A stretch of 10,956 nt of DNA from contig USAX01000061.1 in assembly GCA_900552705.1 (NCBI GenBank), positions 1 through 10,956 on the forward strand. Reading direction: 5' to 3'. A program made the position numbers and the translations under genes. The notes below the pieces were generated by a model. It did no database searches and had not been told where the DNA came from. It saw only the letters and a program-made list of their open reading frames with translations. Below, piece after piece: positions 1 through 6,551 of this stretch. How positions within the stretch are numbered: position 1 is the first letter of the stretch; every line of letters begins with the position of its first letter. Source of the stretch: an uncultured Collinsella sp. (GTDB lineage Bacteria; Actinomycetota; Coriobacteriia; Coriobacteriales; Coriobacteriaceae).

Positions 1-332
1 GCGCGCTCGGGTTCCAGCGCTCCCGCTTCCGCGTGCTGCTCCTCCCCGGCCCTGCGCGGCGCCGCGCTCGGCCCGGCCCTGTGGTTTGGTGTGTATGCGG
101 ACCCCCGGCCCGGGCCCCCGCCTGCGGTGACGCTGTTGCGAGCGCTCTGCGATGGGGACGTTGTTGGTTGGGGCCGCTGGGCTGATGTGGGGGCGCGTGG
201 TTGTTGCGGGCTCTGGTCCCGGCGGCGGCCTCGGCGCTTCGCGCCTGCCGCCTGGGTCTACTGCGGGGCCGTGGCGGCAGCGGCGGCGCTTCGCGCCTGC
301 TGCCTGGGGTGACTTTGGGCTTGGTGCGAATT
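1..332. other. GC-rich gene-free stretch with no recognisable product
   Basis: This stretch is extremely rich in G and C. One plus-strand frame is open from base 1 to a TGA at 310-312, and the minus frames also have almost no stops. That is expected by chance at this composition. The plus-frame translation is a low-complexity mix of Cys, Arg, Ala, Gly and Trp without any recognisable motif, and no ribosome binding site precedes a start. It contains a 14-bp perfect palindrome at 54-67 (GCGCGGC followed by GCCGCGC) and a 25-bp direct repeat (232-256 and 284-308). I see no RNA gene in it. It could be the edge of a gene that lies mostly outside the window, but nothing supports that. Confidence 0.4.
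232..308. repeat. 25-bp direct repeat, two copies 52 bp apart
   Basis: Copies lie at 232-256 and 284-308. They begin CGGCGCTTCGCGCCTGC and end GCCTGGG, with a single difference between them (CCG versus CTG near the middle). GGCGGC-rich sequence precedes both copies, so the duplicated unit may be longer and partly eroded. It is probably a small tandem duplication or slippage product in GC-rich DNA. No function can be read from it. Confidence 0.6.
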
Positions 333-513
333 GAGGTCTAATACTTTTCCCGTGAAGTGAACGACCTTATTTGGACCCCCGAAGCATTGGCATATTTTGA
401 CCGCTATTTCATGCGGTTTTGCAGCGCGAATCCTGCGGTTTTTTGGTCTAAAGGTGTGGATGCTCCGGGGCTTCGTTTTTACTCGTTCACTTCTCGGGAA
501 AGTATTAGAGCTC
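333..513. repeat. Large imperfect palindrome (hairpin element, MITE-like)
   Basis: The arm at 333-364 is the inverted complement of 483-513, with about 29 of 32 positions paired, one bulged T (348) and mismatches at 336/510 and 353/494. Pairing resumes inside: CCCCG-A-AGCAT near 377-387 against ATGCT-C-CGGGG at 460-470, and GACC at 399-402 against GGTC at 445-448. The tip contains a small hairpin, ACCGC/GCGGT (about 400-417), and a GCAG/CTGC stem. The whole 181-bp unit could extrude as a cruciform or fold as one long RNA hairpin. There is no transposase and no clear target-site duplication. A non-autonomous hairpin element or a structured RNA are both possible. Confidence 0.7.
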
Positions 514-642
514 AGCTGGCGGGGGTACCGCCCTGGCGTCGAAGCCCCGCGTCTTCTTCGCTTGATTGGGAAAAACAGCCTCGCTGAAGTAATTGCGAGC
601 CCGCCCGGACGTATCTGCGGGGGTTGTCTGCACAGTTCGCGG

Positions 643-648
643 TATTAT
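643..648 (+). promoter_or_regulatory. Possible -10 box for the methyltransferase gene
   Basis: TATTAT at 643-648 matches the sigma-70 -10 consensus at five of six positions and lies about 28 bp before the GTG start. No good -35 box is found at normal spacing; TTGTCT at 624-629 leaves only 13 bp. The call is therefore weak. Confidence 0.3.
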
Positions 649-676
649 GTTTGCTGAGTTTTGAAAGGAGCCGCTG

Positions 677-1255
677 GTGGTCACGACGACATTTGCCTCG
701 CCTTTGGGCGAAATCCTGCTTGCCGCTGATGGCCGCGGTTTGACGGGGCTTTGGTTTGAGGGGCAGGAGCACTTTGGCTCTACGCTGCTCAAAGAGGATG
801 CGGAGTATGTCGTAGGTACCGATGCGGTTTCTGGTACCGGTGGGATGTCTTCGGTGAGTCCGGCAAATGGTGTGGCCTCTTCGGTGCTTGAGCGTTCATG
901 GGCTTGGCTGAATGCTTATTTTGCGGGGCAGGAGCCTCGGTTTACGCCGCCGTTGCATTTGATTGGCACGGCGTTTCAGCGCGAGGTTTGGTTTGAGCTG
1001 CTTTCTATCCCGCGTGGCGAGGTCGCTACGTATGGCGAGATCGCCCAGCGTGTTGCGGCTCGACATCATGTGCCGGGAAACGAGGCACCCGTTGTATCTC
1101 CTCGCGCGGTGGGGGCTGCGGTTGCGCGTAACCCCATTTCGATTATCGTGCCATGCCATCGCGTAGTTGCCGCCGATGGTTCGCTCAACGGATATGCCGG
1201 CGGGCTCGATCGCAAGGAGTGGCTGCTTCGGCTTGAGGGCGCGTACGAGGAGTAA
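677..1255 (+). CDS. ogt: Methylated-DNA--protein-cysteine methyltransferase
   Basis: This is an O6-alkylguanine-DNA alkyltransferase of 192 residues. It removes alkyl groups from O6-alkylguanine (and O4-alkylthymine) by irreversible transfer to its own cysteine, in the cytoplasm. The active-site motif PCHRV is at residues 159-163, with Cys160 as acceptor. It is preceded by the helix motif RAVGAAVARNP (143-153) and followed by NGYAGGLDRKEWLL (171-184). FQREVW (100-105) marks the start of the conserved DNA-binding domain. The N-terminal part keeps the usual SPLG...GL.GLWFEGQ pattern, but residues about 45-68 form a Gly/Ser-rich insertion and 129-142 a longer loop than usual. The GTG start is supported by AAAGGAG at 664-670, 6 bp upstream. 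It appears monocistronic; no Ada-type regulatory domain is present. The symbol ogt is by similarity of layout only. Confidence 0.93.
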   Translation: MVTTTFASPLGEILLAADGRGLTGLWFEGQEHFGSTLLKEDAEYVVGTDAVSGTGGMSSVSPANGVASSVLERSWAWLNAYFAGQEPRFTPPLHLIGTAFQREVWFELLSIPRGEVATYGEIAQRVAARHHVPGNEAPVVSPRAVGAAVARNPISIIVPCHRVVAADGSLNGYAGGLDRKEWLLRLEGAYEE

Positions 1256-1278
1256 TGCTCGAGCACTTTGCATAACTA

Positions 1279-1317
1279 GGGCGCCGTGAAAGGACGAGTC
1301 ACTGTCCCTTCGCGCCC
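1279..1317 (+). other. Inverted repeat after the methyltransferase gene
   Basis: GGGCGC (from 1279) pairs with GCGCCC (ending at 1317), and GAAAGGAC with GTCCCTTC inside, leaving a short loop. It lies 24 bp after the methyltransferase stop, where a terminator would be expected. No T-run follows on either strand, so it is not a standard intrinsic terminator. It may stabilise the 3' end of the transcript. Confidence 0.4.
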
Positions 1318-1400
1318 GGCATGCGTCAAAGCGCTCGACACGTGCGCCTTAAGTTTGGCTAAGCCACATCCTGCGTATTTAAAAACGCGCAGGCTGAGCA

Positions 1401-1451
1401 GCTAAGGCTGCGCTAAGGCGGTTGACGGTACGCTATCATCGGCAGTATCGA
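1401..1451 (+). promoter_or_regulatory. Promoter and candidate autoregulatory repeats of the two-component operon
   Basis: Two copies of GCTAAGGC lie at 1401-1408 and 1412-1419, 11 bp apart start to start, one helical turn, ending three bases before a -35 box TTGACG (1422-1427). A weak -10 box TATCGA (1446-1451) follows at 18 bp. Related GCTAAGCC at 1358-1365 and GCTGAG at 1393-1398 lie upstream. Tandem direct repeats at helical spacing next to the -35 are typical binding sites of OmpR/PhoB-family regulators, so control by the adjacent regulator is a reasonable inference. Confidence 0.45.
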
Positions 1452-1483
1452 AACCTGTGGAGCCATGCGCCAATGGAGCAACT

Positions 1484-2167
1484 ATGAAGCTGATGCTTGC
1501 CGAGGACGAACCTGGTCTCTCCCGCGCCCTCACCGCGATTCTTCAACATAGCGACTACGAGGTCGACACCGCCCTCGACGGCTTGACGGCGCTCGAGAAT
1601 CTACTCACCAACGATTACGACGCCGCAATCCTGGACATCATGATGCCCGGCATGGACGGCATCGAGGTGCTCAAGCGTACACGCGCCGCCGGAAAGCGAC
1701 TGCCCATCATCATGCTCACGGCAAAAAGCGAGGTGTCCGATAAGGTCGAGGGCCTGGATGCCGGTGCCAACGATTACCTGACCAAGCCGTTTGCCGCCAA
1801 GGAACTGCTTGCGCGTATTCGTGCCATGACGCGTGCCGCGACGGCAATTGACGCCACGACGCTCAGCGTGGGTAACGTGCGCCTCGACACGGCGGCTTGC
1901 ACGCTTGTGGGACCCTTGGGCGAGGAGCACCTGGCCAATCGCGAGTTTCAGCTTATGGAACTCTTTATGCGCAACGCCGGCACGCGCATGCCCACTGAAC
2001 GTCTGATGCTCGAGGTTTGGGGTGAGGACGCGCCCGAAGGCGCCAACGTGGTGTGGGTCTATATCTCGTACCTGCGCAAAAAGCTGACGGCGCTTGGTGC
2101 CAACGTTGCCATTCGCGCGTCGCGTAACCAGGGCTATTCGCTCGAGGTTGTCGAGGAAGGCGAATAA
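1484..2167 (+). CDS. OmpR/PhoB-family response regulator
   Basis: This is a two-domain DNA-binding response regulator of 227 residues. The receiver domain (about 1-118) has the acidic pair Glu7/Asp8, the phospho-acceptor Asp51 in DIMMPGMDG, Thr79 in IIMLTA and Lys101 in LTKPF. The C-terminal winged-helix domain (about 125-222) shows the family pattern NREFQLMELFMRNAGT, LMLEVWGED, VYISYLRKKL and ASRNQGYSL. The ATG at 1484 is chosen because GGAG (1475-1478) lies 5 bp upstream and the receiver starts immediately. A GTG at 1457 in the same frame would add nine residues without family support. The kinase gene begins 2 nt after its stop, so the two form an operon and a cognate pair. Target genes and signal are not visible. 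Confidence 0.95.
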   Translation: MKLMLAEDEPGLSRALTAILQHSDYEVDTALDGLTALENLLTNDYDAAILDIMMPGMDGIEVLKRTRAAGKRLPIIMLTAKSEVSDKVEGLDAGANDYLTKPFAAKELLARIRAMTRAATAIDATTLSVGNVRLDTAACTLVGPLGEEHLANREFQLMELFMRNAGTRMPTERLMLEVWGEDAPEGANVVWVYISYLRKKLTALGANVAIRASRNQGYSLEVVEEGE

Positions 2168-2169
2168 GC

Positions 2170-3531
2170 GTGAGCGCGAGCGCGTGGTGCAAGCGCATGA
2201 CGGAGTGGTTTCACGCCGCCTCGAGTAGTAAGGGGCGGGCTAATTCTGTTGACGCATTGGGCCGCCGTCTGCGTCGCAAGTTTATCCTCGTTGCCATGGG
2301 CGCCGTGACCGTGGTGCTCACGCTCATCATCGCCGGCATCAACATCGTCAATTATTCGCATGTCTGCAAGATGGCCGACGCTCGCCTGGACTATATTCTG
2401 GCGGGCAAGGACGGTATCGATTGGGGGGACGAGTCTAAAGCCGAGCCCGCTAATGGCAAGGATGCCGGCGATAGCCAAGCGGGCGTTCGCATCAGACACT
2501 TCGAAGGCATGACGGCGGAGTCTCCCTTCGACACGCGCTACTTTACGGTGACGATTGACGCCGGACAGGTTGCCGATGTCAATACGGCCCGCATTGCCGC
2601 GGTTGGTGCCAAGCGCGCCGCCAGTATTGCCGCAAGGCTGCATGCCAAGGGCTGGACCTCGGGCTTCTCTGGCAATTATCGTTATACGACCGACGTCCAG
2701 GACGACGAGATCACCTATGTGTTCGTGGACTGCTCGCGCGAGCTTGCAAGCTTTCATTCGTTTTTGAGCGCGAGCGTGGCGATCAGTTGCATTGGCTGGC
2801 TGGCGGTGCTGGCAATTGTAACGGTCGCGTCGGGTGCCGTGATTCGACCGATGGTCGAGAGCTACAGCAAGCAAAAGCGATTTATTACCGATGCAAGCCA
2901 CGAGATCAAGACGCCGCTCGCTGTGATCGATGCCGCCAACGAGGTACAGGAGATTGAGAGCGGCGAGAGTGAGTGGACGCAGAGCATTCACGAGCAGGTG
3001 GCGCGACTGACGGCACTCACGGAACGTCTAGTGTTTTTGGCACGTATGGACGAGGGCTCGGCGGGCTTTACCATGACATCGATCGATCTTTCGGAGGCCG
3101 TGGACAAGGCTGCGGCGCCGTTTGAATCGGTGGCGGTTTCGCGCGGCAAGCGTCTGTCGACGTCGATTGCGTGCGGCGTGCGGGCCCATGCCGATGCTGC
3201 GGCGGTGGCGCAGGTGGTTGAGCTGCTTCTGGACAACGCCACGCGCTATGCGAGCGAGGGCAGCGTGATTGAGCTGAGCCTGCGTGCCGTTTCGCGCGTT
3301 CAGGGTAAGGGCGCCACCGAGCTCGTCGTATCGAACGCCGTGGACGAGCTGCCCGAAGGCGACCTAGATCGATTGTTCGACCGCTTCTATCGTGCGGACG
3401 TGTCGCGCAGCTCCAAGACGGGCGGCGCGGGCGTGGGCCTATCCGTGGTGCGTGCCATCGCCGAAGCCCATGGCGGGAGCGCTTCTGTCTGCGGCCACGG
3501 TAACCAGATCACCTTCACCGTCCGCCTCTAA
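2170..3531 (+). CDS. Membrane sensor histidine kinase
   Basis: This is a sensor kinase of 453 residues paired with the preceding regulator. A basic N-terminus leads to TM1 (about 39-61). A variable extracytoplasmic sensor region follows (about 62-195), then TM2 (about 200-222) and the phospho-acceptor His244 in DASHEIKTPL. The ATPase domain has the N-box LLLDNATRYA (Asn356), the F-box LFDRFYRAD (402-410) and the G2 box GGAGVGLSVV (418-427). The usual G1 box DxGxG is not present; VSNAVDELPEGDL (387-399) occupies that position, a variant seen in some Gram-positive kinases. The GTG start is 2 nt after the regulator stop, with AGGAAGG (2154-2160) upstream inside the regulator gene, so translation is probably coupled. 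An ATG at 2200 is an alternative. The signal sensed is unknown. A terminator-like repeat starts 2 nt after its stop. Confidence 0.94.
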   Translation: MSASAWCKRMTEWFHAASSSKGRANSVDALGRRLRRKFILVAMGAVTVVLTLIIAGINIVNYSHVCKMADARLDYILAGKDGIDWGDESKAEPANGKDAGDSQAGVRIRHFEGMTAESPFDTRYFTVTIDAGQVADVNTARIAAVGAKRAASIAARLHAKGWTSGFSGNYRYTTDVQDDEITYVFVDCSRELASFHSFLSASVAISCIGWLAVLAIVTVASGAVIRPMVESYSKQKRFITDASHEIKTPLAVIDAANEVQEIESGESEWTQSIHEQVARLTALTERLVFLARMDEGSAGFTMTSIDLSEAVDKAAAPFESVAVSRGKRLSTSIACGVRAHADAAAVAQVVELLLDNATRYASEGSVIELSLRAVSRVQGKGATELVVSNAVDELPEGDLDRLFDRFYRADVSRSSKTGGAGVGLSVVRAIAEAHGGSASVCGHGNQITFTVRL

Positions 3532-3533
3532 GA

Positions 3534-3586
3534 CCTGCCAAAAAGGGACAGGTTTATTTTGGCAGGTTTTATCTGTGCAGACGGCA
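3534..3586 (+). repeat. Terminator-like dispersed repeat, copy 1
   Basis: The left arm CCTGCCAAAA (3534-3543) pairs with TTTTGGCAGG (about 3557-3566), followed by TTTT and ATCTG. This is a short stem, a loop holding AGGGACAGG, and a U-tract, which is the architecture of an intrinsic terminator. It begins 2 nt after the histidine kinase stop codon, so it probably ends the two-component operon transcript. The same sequence occurs at 10255-10307 in this orientation and at 6678-6728 inverted. Confidence 0.8.
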
Positions 3587-3650
3587 GCGGAGGCTGGCGG
3601 TGATCGGCGCCATGAACGCCACCGACCCAAATAAACGCACCTCTAACTGC

Positions 3651-3656
3651 TAAAAT
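3651..3656 (+). promoter_or_regulatory. Possible -10 box for the AIM24-type gene
   Basis: TAAAAT at 3651-3656 matches the -10 consensus at five of six positions and lies about 42 bp before the ATG at 3698. No convincing -35 box is seen at 16-18 bp upstream. Confidence 0.35.
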
Positions 3657-3697
3657 ATGGACATCGTTGTTCGGCTCCCGAAGGAAAGGAGACGGTC

Positions 3698-4372
3698 ATG
3701 CAGTACGAGATCGGCGGAGGGGCTTTCCCGGTTGTTACGTGCAACCTTAGCGACGGCGAATCCATGATCACCGAAAGCGGTGCCATGGTCTGGATGACCC
3801 CCAACATGGAGATGTCCACCTCGGGCGGTGGTATAGGCAAGATGTTCTCTAAGGCTTTTTCGGGTGAGGCGTTGTTCCAAAACATTTGGACCGCGCACGG
3901 CGATGGCATGATTGCGTTTGGCTCTTGCTTCCCCGGCCGCATTATACCGATCGAGATTGGCCCTGGTAAGAGCTGGATTTTGCAGAAGCGTTCGTTCCTT
4001 GCCGCGGAAAGTGGTGTTGAGCTGAGCATCCACTTTAACAAGAAGGCAAAGACCGGCGTCTTTGGCGGCGAGGGTTTTATCATGCAAAAGCTCACGGGCT
4101 CGGGTATTGCCTTTGCCGAGATCGACGGCGACCTAGTTGAGTACGAGCTTGCTGCTGGCCAGCAAATGATTGTAGATACCGGCAACGTGGCCGGCTTTGA
4201 GGAGACGGTGAGCATCGACGCGCAGATGGTCAAGGGCGTCAAAAACATCATGTTTGGCGGTGAAGGCGTGTTCAACACTGTGCTCACCGGTCCGGGGCGC
4301 ATCTGGCTGCAGACAATGCCCATTTCCAATCTTGCGGCAGCAGTGGCTTCGATGACCAACAACAATAACTAA
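3698..4372 (+). CDS. AIM24 / TIGR00266 family protein
   Basis: This is a 224-residue protein of the AIM24 (formerly DUF124, TIGR00266) family. The family is widespread in bacteria and related to a mitochondrial protein; its biochemical role is not established. Visible family features are the opening LSDGESMITESGAMVWM (17-33), a Gly-rich stretch before KMFSKAFSGEALFQNIWTA (48-66), the repeated beta-strand pattern with GSCFPGRIIPIEI, GGEGFIMQKLTGSG (123-136), VDTGNVAGFEETV (159-171) and the C-terminal FGGEGVFNTVLTGPGRIWLQTMP (186-208). No signal peptide or transmembrane segment is seen. AAAGGAG (3685-3691) is 6 bp before the ATG, an ideal start. It looks monocistronic, with its own terminator, and converges with the CLC gene. 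The poly-Asn tail (NNNN) is unremarkable. Confidence 0.92.
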   Translation: MQYEIGGGAFPVVTCNLSDGESMITESGAMVWMTPNMEMSTSGGGIGKMFSKAFSGEALFQNIWTAHGDGMIAFGSCFPGRIIPIEIGPGKSWILQKRSFLAAESGVELSIHFNKKAKTGVFGGEGFIMQKLTGSGIAFAEIDGDLVEYELAAGQQMIVDTGNVAGFEETVSIDAQMVKGVKNIMFGGEGVFNTVLTGPGRIWLQTMPISNLAAAVASMTNNNN

Positions 4373-4386
4373 TCGTGTATAGGATG

Positions 4387-4424
4387 ACGCGCGCGGCGGG
4401 CCCGGCCTGTCGTGCGCGTTTTTT
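4387..4424 (+). terminator. Intrinsic terminator of the AIM24-type gene
   Basis: ACGCGC (4387-4392) pairs with GCGCGT (4414-4419) around a GC-rich inner region, followed by six T residues (4419-4424). It lies 15 bp after the stop codon, between two convergent genes. It has no matching U-tract on the minus strand, so it serves mainly the rightward transcript. Confidence 0.8.
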
Positions 4425-4441
4425 GGTGGCAAACGCCCTGT

Positions 4442-5701
4442 TTATCGGGTGCGGCTGTGCTCCTGCAGCGCATAGATCGACTTATCCATGTTGAACAGGT
4501 AGGCCACGACGCAGACAATAAAGAACGTCGGCAGACTGCTAAAGCCAAAGACCTCGCAGCCAATAAAGATGGGCGCGAGCAGCGTATTGGTGGCGCTGCC
4601 AAAGACGGCGGCGTATCCCAGCGCGGCGCAGAGCTCGACGGGCATGCCGAGAATCCCGGCGAGTACGACACCCAGGCTGGCTCCGATGGAGAACAGCGGC
4701 GTCACCTCGCCACCCTGATATCCTGCGGCAAGCGTGGCGATGGTGAGTACGAATTTGAGCGCCCAGTCCCAAGGCATGATCGACGCCTCACCGTTGTCAC
4801 CCAGTGCCGCGGATATCAGGTTGGTGCCAAGGCCGCAGTATCGCCCCTGCCACAGCGCGAACAGAATCGCCGACAGCGCAAGGCCCATAACGGCAACGCG
4901 TATGTAAGGGCTGGGGAGCAGCCGCGCTGCAAGGGTCTTGGCATGGGCAAGGCACCAGGCAAAAGCTCCACCTACCATACCAAACGCGATACCCAACAAC
5001 GCCAGTCGTCCAAGACCGGGGAGGTCGAGCGCATACGAGGCGGTAACGGCGACCTCAAACTTCTCGAGCCCCAGAGCGCCGGAGGTCATGCTTGCGGCGA
5101 GCGAGGCTGTAAGCGCGGGAAACAGCGCGCGGTATTCCATGCGTCCTGCGACCAGTACTTCGATCGCAAAGACCGTGGCGGCGAGGGGCGTTCGGAAGAG
5201 TCCGGCAAAGCCGGCGGCCATGCCGATAAGCAAAAACGTGTTGCCGGGTTCTCGGAAAGGTAGACGTCGGCCGATCCAATGCGAGACGGTTGCGCCGATC
5301 TGCACGGCTACGCCTTCGCGTCCCGCGCTGCCGCCAAAGAGATGCGTGGCCCACGTGCTCAGCATAATGAGCGGCACCAGACGCGGGGAGATGGCGTCCT
5401 CGCGTCCGTGACCTACGTCGAATACTAAGCTCATGCCCCGATCGGTGCCTTTGCCCCAGGTGAGGTAGGCAAATACGATGGCCAAGCCCATGAGGGCGAG
5501 GAAGGGAAGGAGCAGTACGATGTGCTCGTCACGGAAGGCGCCGATTGCCAGGAGCACACGACCAAAAAGGGCACAGATGGCGCCAACGATAACGCCGATA
5601 GGGATTCCGACGGCGCCCATGAGCACGAGACCGCTATAGGTGTTGACCAGGCGTTTGATTCTGCTCGAAGCGCTGCTTTCTGACATTTTGCTTTCCGACA
5701 C
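4442..5701 (-). CDS. CLC-type ion/proton antiporter, probable fluoride exporter (CLC-F clade)
   Basis: This is a polytopic inner-membrane protein of 419 residues of the CLC family. The gating-glutamate motif reads GREGVAVQ (Glu129), not the canonical GREGP. The position of the chloride-coordinating serine motif (GSGIP) reads RGMSL, with Met90 39 residues before the gating Glu. The helix N motif is GGEVTPLF (Glu332, Thr334), and a Tyr (Tyr410) sits near the C-terminus. These replacements (Met for Ser, GGEVTP) are those known from fluoride/proton CLC-F antiporters, such as the Enterococcus protein. I therefore infer fluoride export, reducing cytoplasmic fluoride toxicity. There is no CBS domain, also typical of the clade. 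The start is either GTG 5701 or ATG 5686 (five residues shorter); both have only partial ribosome binding sites (AGAGAG or GGAAAG). No crcB gene is adjacent and no fluoride riboswitch is recognised. Confidence 0.9.
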   Translation of the reverse strand: MSESKMSESSASSRIKRLVNTYSGLVLMGAVGIPIGVIVGAICALFGRVLLAIGAFRDEHIVLLLPFLALMGLAIVFAYLTWGKGTDRGMSLVFDVGHGREDAISPRLVPLIMLSTWATHLFGGSAGREGVAVQIGATVSHWIGRRLPFREPGNTFLLIGMAAGFAGLFRTPLAATVFAIEVLVAGRMEYRALFPALTASLAASMTSGALGLEKFEVAVTASYALDLPGLGRLALLGIAFGMVGGAFAWCLAHAKTLAARLLPSPYIRVAVMGLALSAILFALWQGRYCGLGTNLISAALGDNGEASIMPWDWALKFVLTIATLAAGYQGGEVTPLFSIGASLGVVLAGILGMPVELCAALGYAAVFGSATNTLLAPIFIGCEVFGFSSLPTFFIVCVVAYLFNMDKSIYALQEHSRTR

Positions 5702-5716
5702 TTGCTCTCTTGATAG

Positions 5717-5758
5717 AAAAAGAGCTGGAGTTGCGCATCGTTGAGAGGCTTTCCAGCT
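5717..5758 (-). promoter_or_regulatory. Leader hairpin with U-tract before the CLC gene (possible attenuator)
   Basis: On the minus strand AGCTGGA pairs with TCCAGCT (5723-5729 with 5752-5758) around a 22-nt loop. After one C comes TTTTT (5717-5721). The CLC start is only about 16-31 nt further on. A terminator-like hairpin here could attenuate the CLC transcript or end read-through from the GyrI-like gene upstream. I do not see the GGNGAUGG and CUGAUG landmarks of the fluoride (crcB) riboswitch. Confidence 0.5.
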
Positions 5759-5771
5759 TTAGCAAAACAAA

Positions 5772-5798
5772 CTTATAAGATGCGACGGGCCGCGTCAA
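5772..5798 (-). promoter_or_regulatory. Possible promoter of the CLC gene
   Basis: On the minus strand TTGACG (5793-5798) is followed by TATAAG (5772-5777) with a 15-bp spacer, shorter than optimal. If used, transcription would start only a few bases before the leader hairpin. Confidence 0.35.
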
Positions 5799-5840
5799 GA
5801 TAATTACCGGACGGCCTAGGAGGCGGCTGGTTGGCCGGCT

Positions 5841-5874
5841 TAAAACCTAGCGCGTGAAATGACGCCCCACGCTA
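5841..5874 (-). terminator. Probable terminator of the GyrI-like gene
   Basis: On the minus strand TAGCGTG (5874-5868), which includes the stop codon, pairs with CACGCGCTA (5856-5848), with two bulged bases. GG and TTTT follow. The stem is short and the U-tract brief, so termination may be partial. Confidence 0.45.
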
Positions 5875-6510
5875 TTCAGCGCGCTTGATAGGATGACGAA
5901 CCACGGTCTTAAGTTTCTCCGGTGCGCATTTGCGTGGATCGGAGAGATAGATTTCGTGATGTAAACGGGTGTCTGAGAAGTCGGGAACATAGCCCAGCTC
6001 GGTCGTGTATTCATGCATAGCGTCTACGGTCGCCGGTTCGTTGTCGTAGGGCCCGGTGTGCATGCATTGAACGCAGAGACCCTCGTCAACTTTAAGCAGT
6101 TCGACGGCGGAAAAGTCCAGTTTCTTTTTGGTCGTGGCTTCCGCGACTGCCCAGTCAAAGTCATCTCGGGTGACGAAATCGGGCAGGCGGATGCACGAGA
6201 TAAAGTTGAAATTGTCCTTGCGTACATAATCGATGCCGCCGCTCGGGGACTCTTGCCACCAGAAACCCTCGAGCGGCGGTACCACAAAGTCGAAATAGCC
6301 CTCGATACTCCTTGAGCCTTTCTTCGACATCTTGACGGTATAGGCGATGCCGTAAAGTAGCGGCAGGGCGTTTTGATACTCGCCACCTTCGGTATTTGGG
6401 TCGCCCTTTCCGCGAACGGCAACGTAGCTCATAGGCGGGACTGTTACGATGCTCGGCTTGCTTGCAGGTTTGTAGAGCTCCTTGCATTCCTTCTTAAAGT
6501 CGAACGCCAT
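5872..6510 (-). CDS. GyrI-like small-molecule-binding domain protein
   Basis: This is a soluble 212-residue protein with a GyrI-like (SHS2-duplicated, SOUL/GyrI-type) ligand-binding fold. It opens with FDFKKECKELYKPASKPSIVTVPPM (4-28), then YVAVRGKGDPN (29-39), a central YGIAYTVKMS (53-62), GYFDFVVPPLEGFWW (71-85) with conserved aromatic residues and Glu81, HTGPYDNEPATV (151-162) and the signature HHEIYLSDPRKCAPEKLKTVVRHPI (184-208). This arrangement matches stand-alone proteins of the Lin2189 type. Members of that group have been reported to hydrolyse cyclopropanoid DNA-alkylating natural products. Which ligand this one handles is unknown. The ATG at 6510 has AAAGG about 8 nt upstream. The promoter region contains a LexA-like palindrome. 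No HTH domain is present, so it is not itself a MerR/AraC regulator. Confidence 0.88.
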   Translation of the reverse strand: MAFDFKKECKELYKPASKPSIVTVPPMSYVAVRGKGDPNTEGGEYQNALPLLYGIAYTVKMSKKGSRSIEGYFDFVVPPLEGFWWQESPSGGIDYVRKDNFNFISCIRLPDFVTRDDFDWAVAEATTKKKLDFSAVELLKVDEGLCVQCMHTGPYDNEPATVDAMHEYTTELGYVPDFSDTRLHHEIYLSDPRKCAPEKLKTVVRHPIKRAE

Positions 6511-6551
6511 GTTGGCCGCCTTTCTGCGTATTGGCCTGCTTAGATAGTTGA

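Noticed and set aside
1..312. Open plus-strand frame at the left edge
   Set aside because: Low-complexity Cys/Arg/Ala/Trp-rich translation without motifs; other frames are equally open because the region is so GC-rich.
505..550. T-box-like sequence (GGGGGTACCGCC) before the methyltransferase gene
   Set aside because: The essential UGGN that pairs with the tRNA end reads GGGT, no Stem I with specifier is seen, and the downstream gene is not an aminoacyl-tRNA synthetase or amino-acid gene. GGCGG/CCGCC is a simple local hairpin.
357..587. Plus-strand open frame of 76 codons with GTG start
   Set aside because: It overlaps the large palindrome at 333-513, has no ribosome binding site at proper distance, and its translation shows no family features; the palindromic structure explains the sequence better.
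1457..1483. Upstream GTG start for the response regulator
   Set aside because: The added residues do not belong to the receiver fold and the ATG at 1484 has the properly spaced GGAG.
4412..5263. Long plus-strand open frame opposite the CLC gene
   Set aside because: Its product is Gly/Arg/Lys-rich without motifs, whereas the minus-strand frame gives a clear CLC protein; this is a GC-driven shadow.
5702..5800. Fluoride (crcB) riboswitch in the CLC leader
   Set aside because: The conserved GGNGAUGG and CUGAUG segments are absent; only an attenuator-like hairpin is seen.
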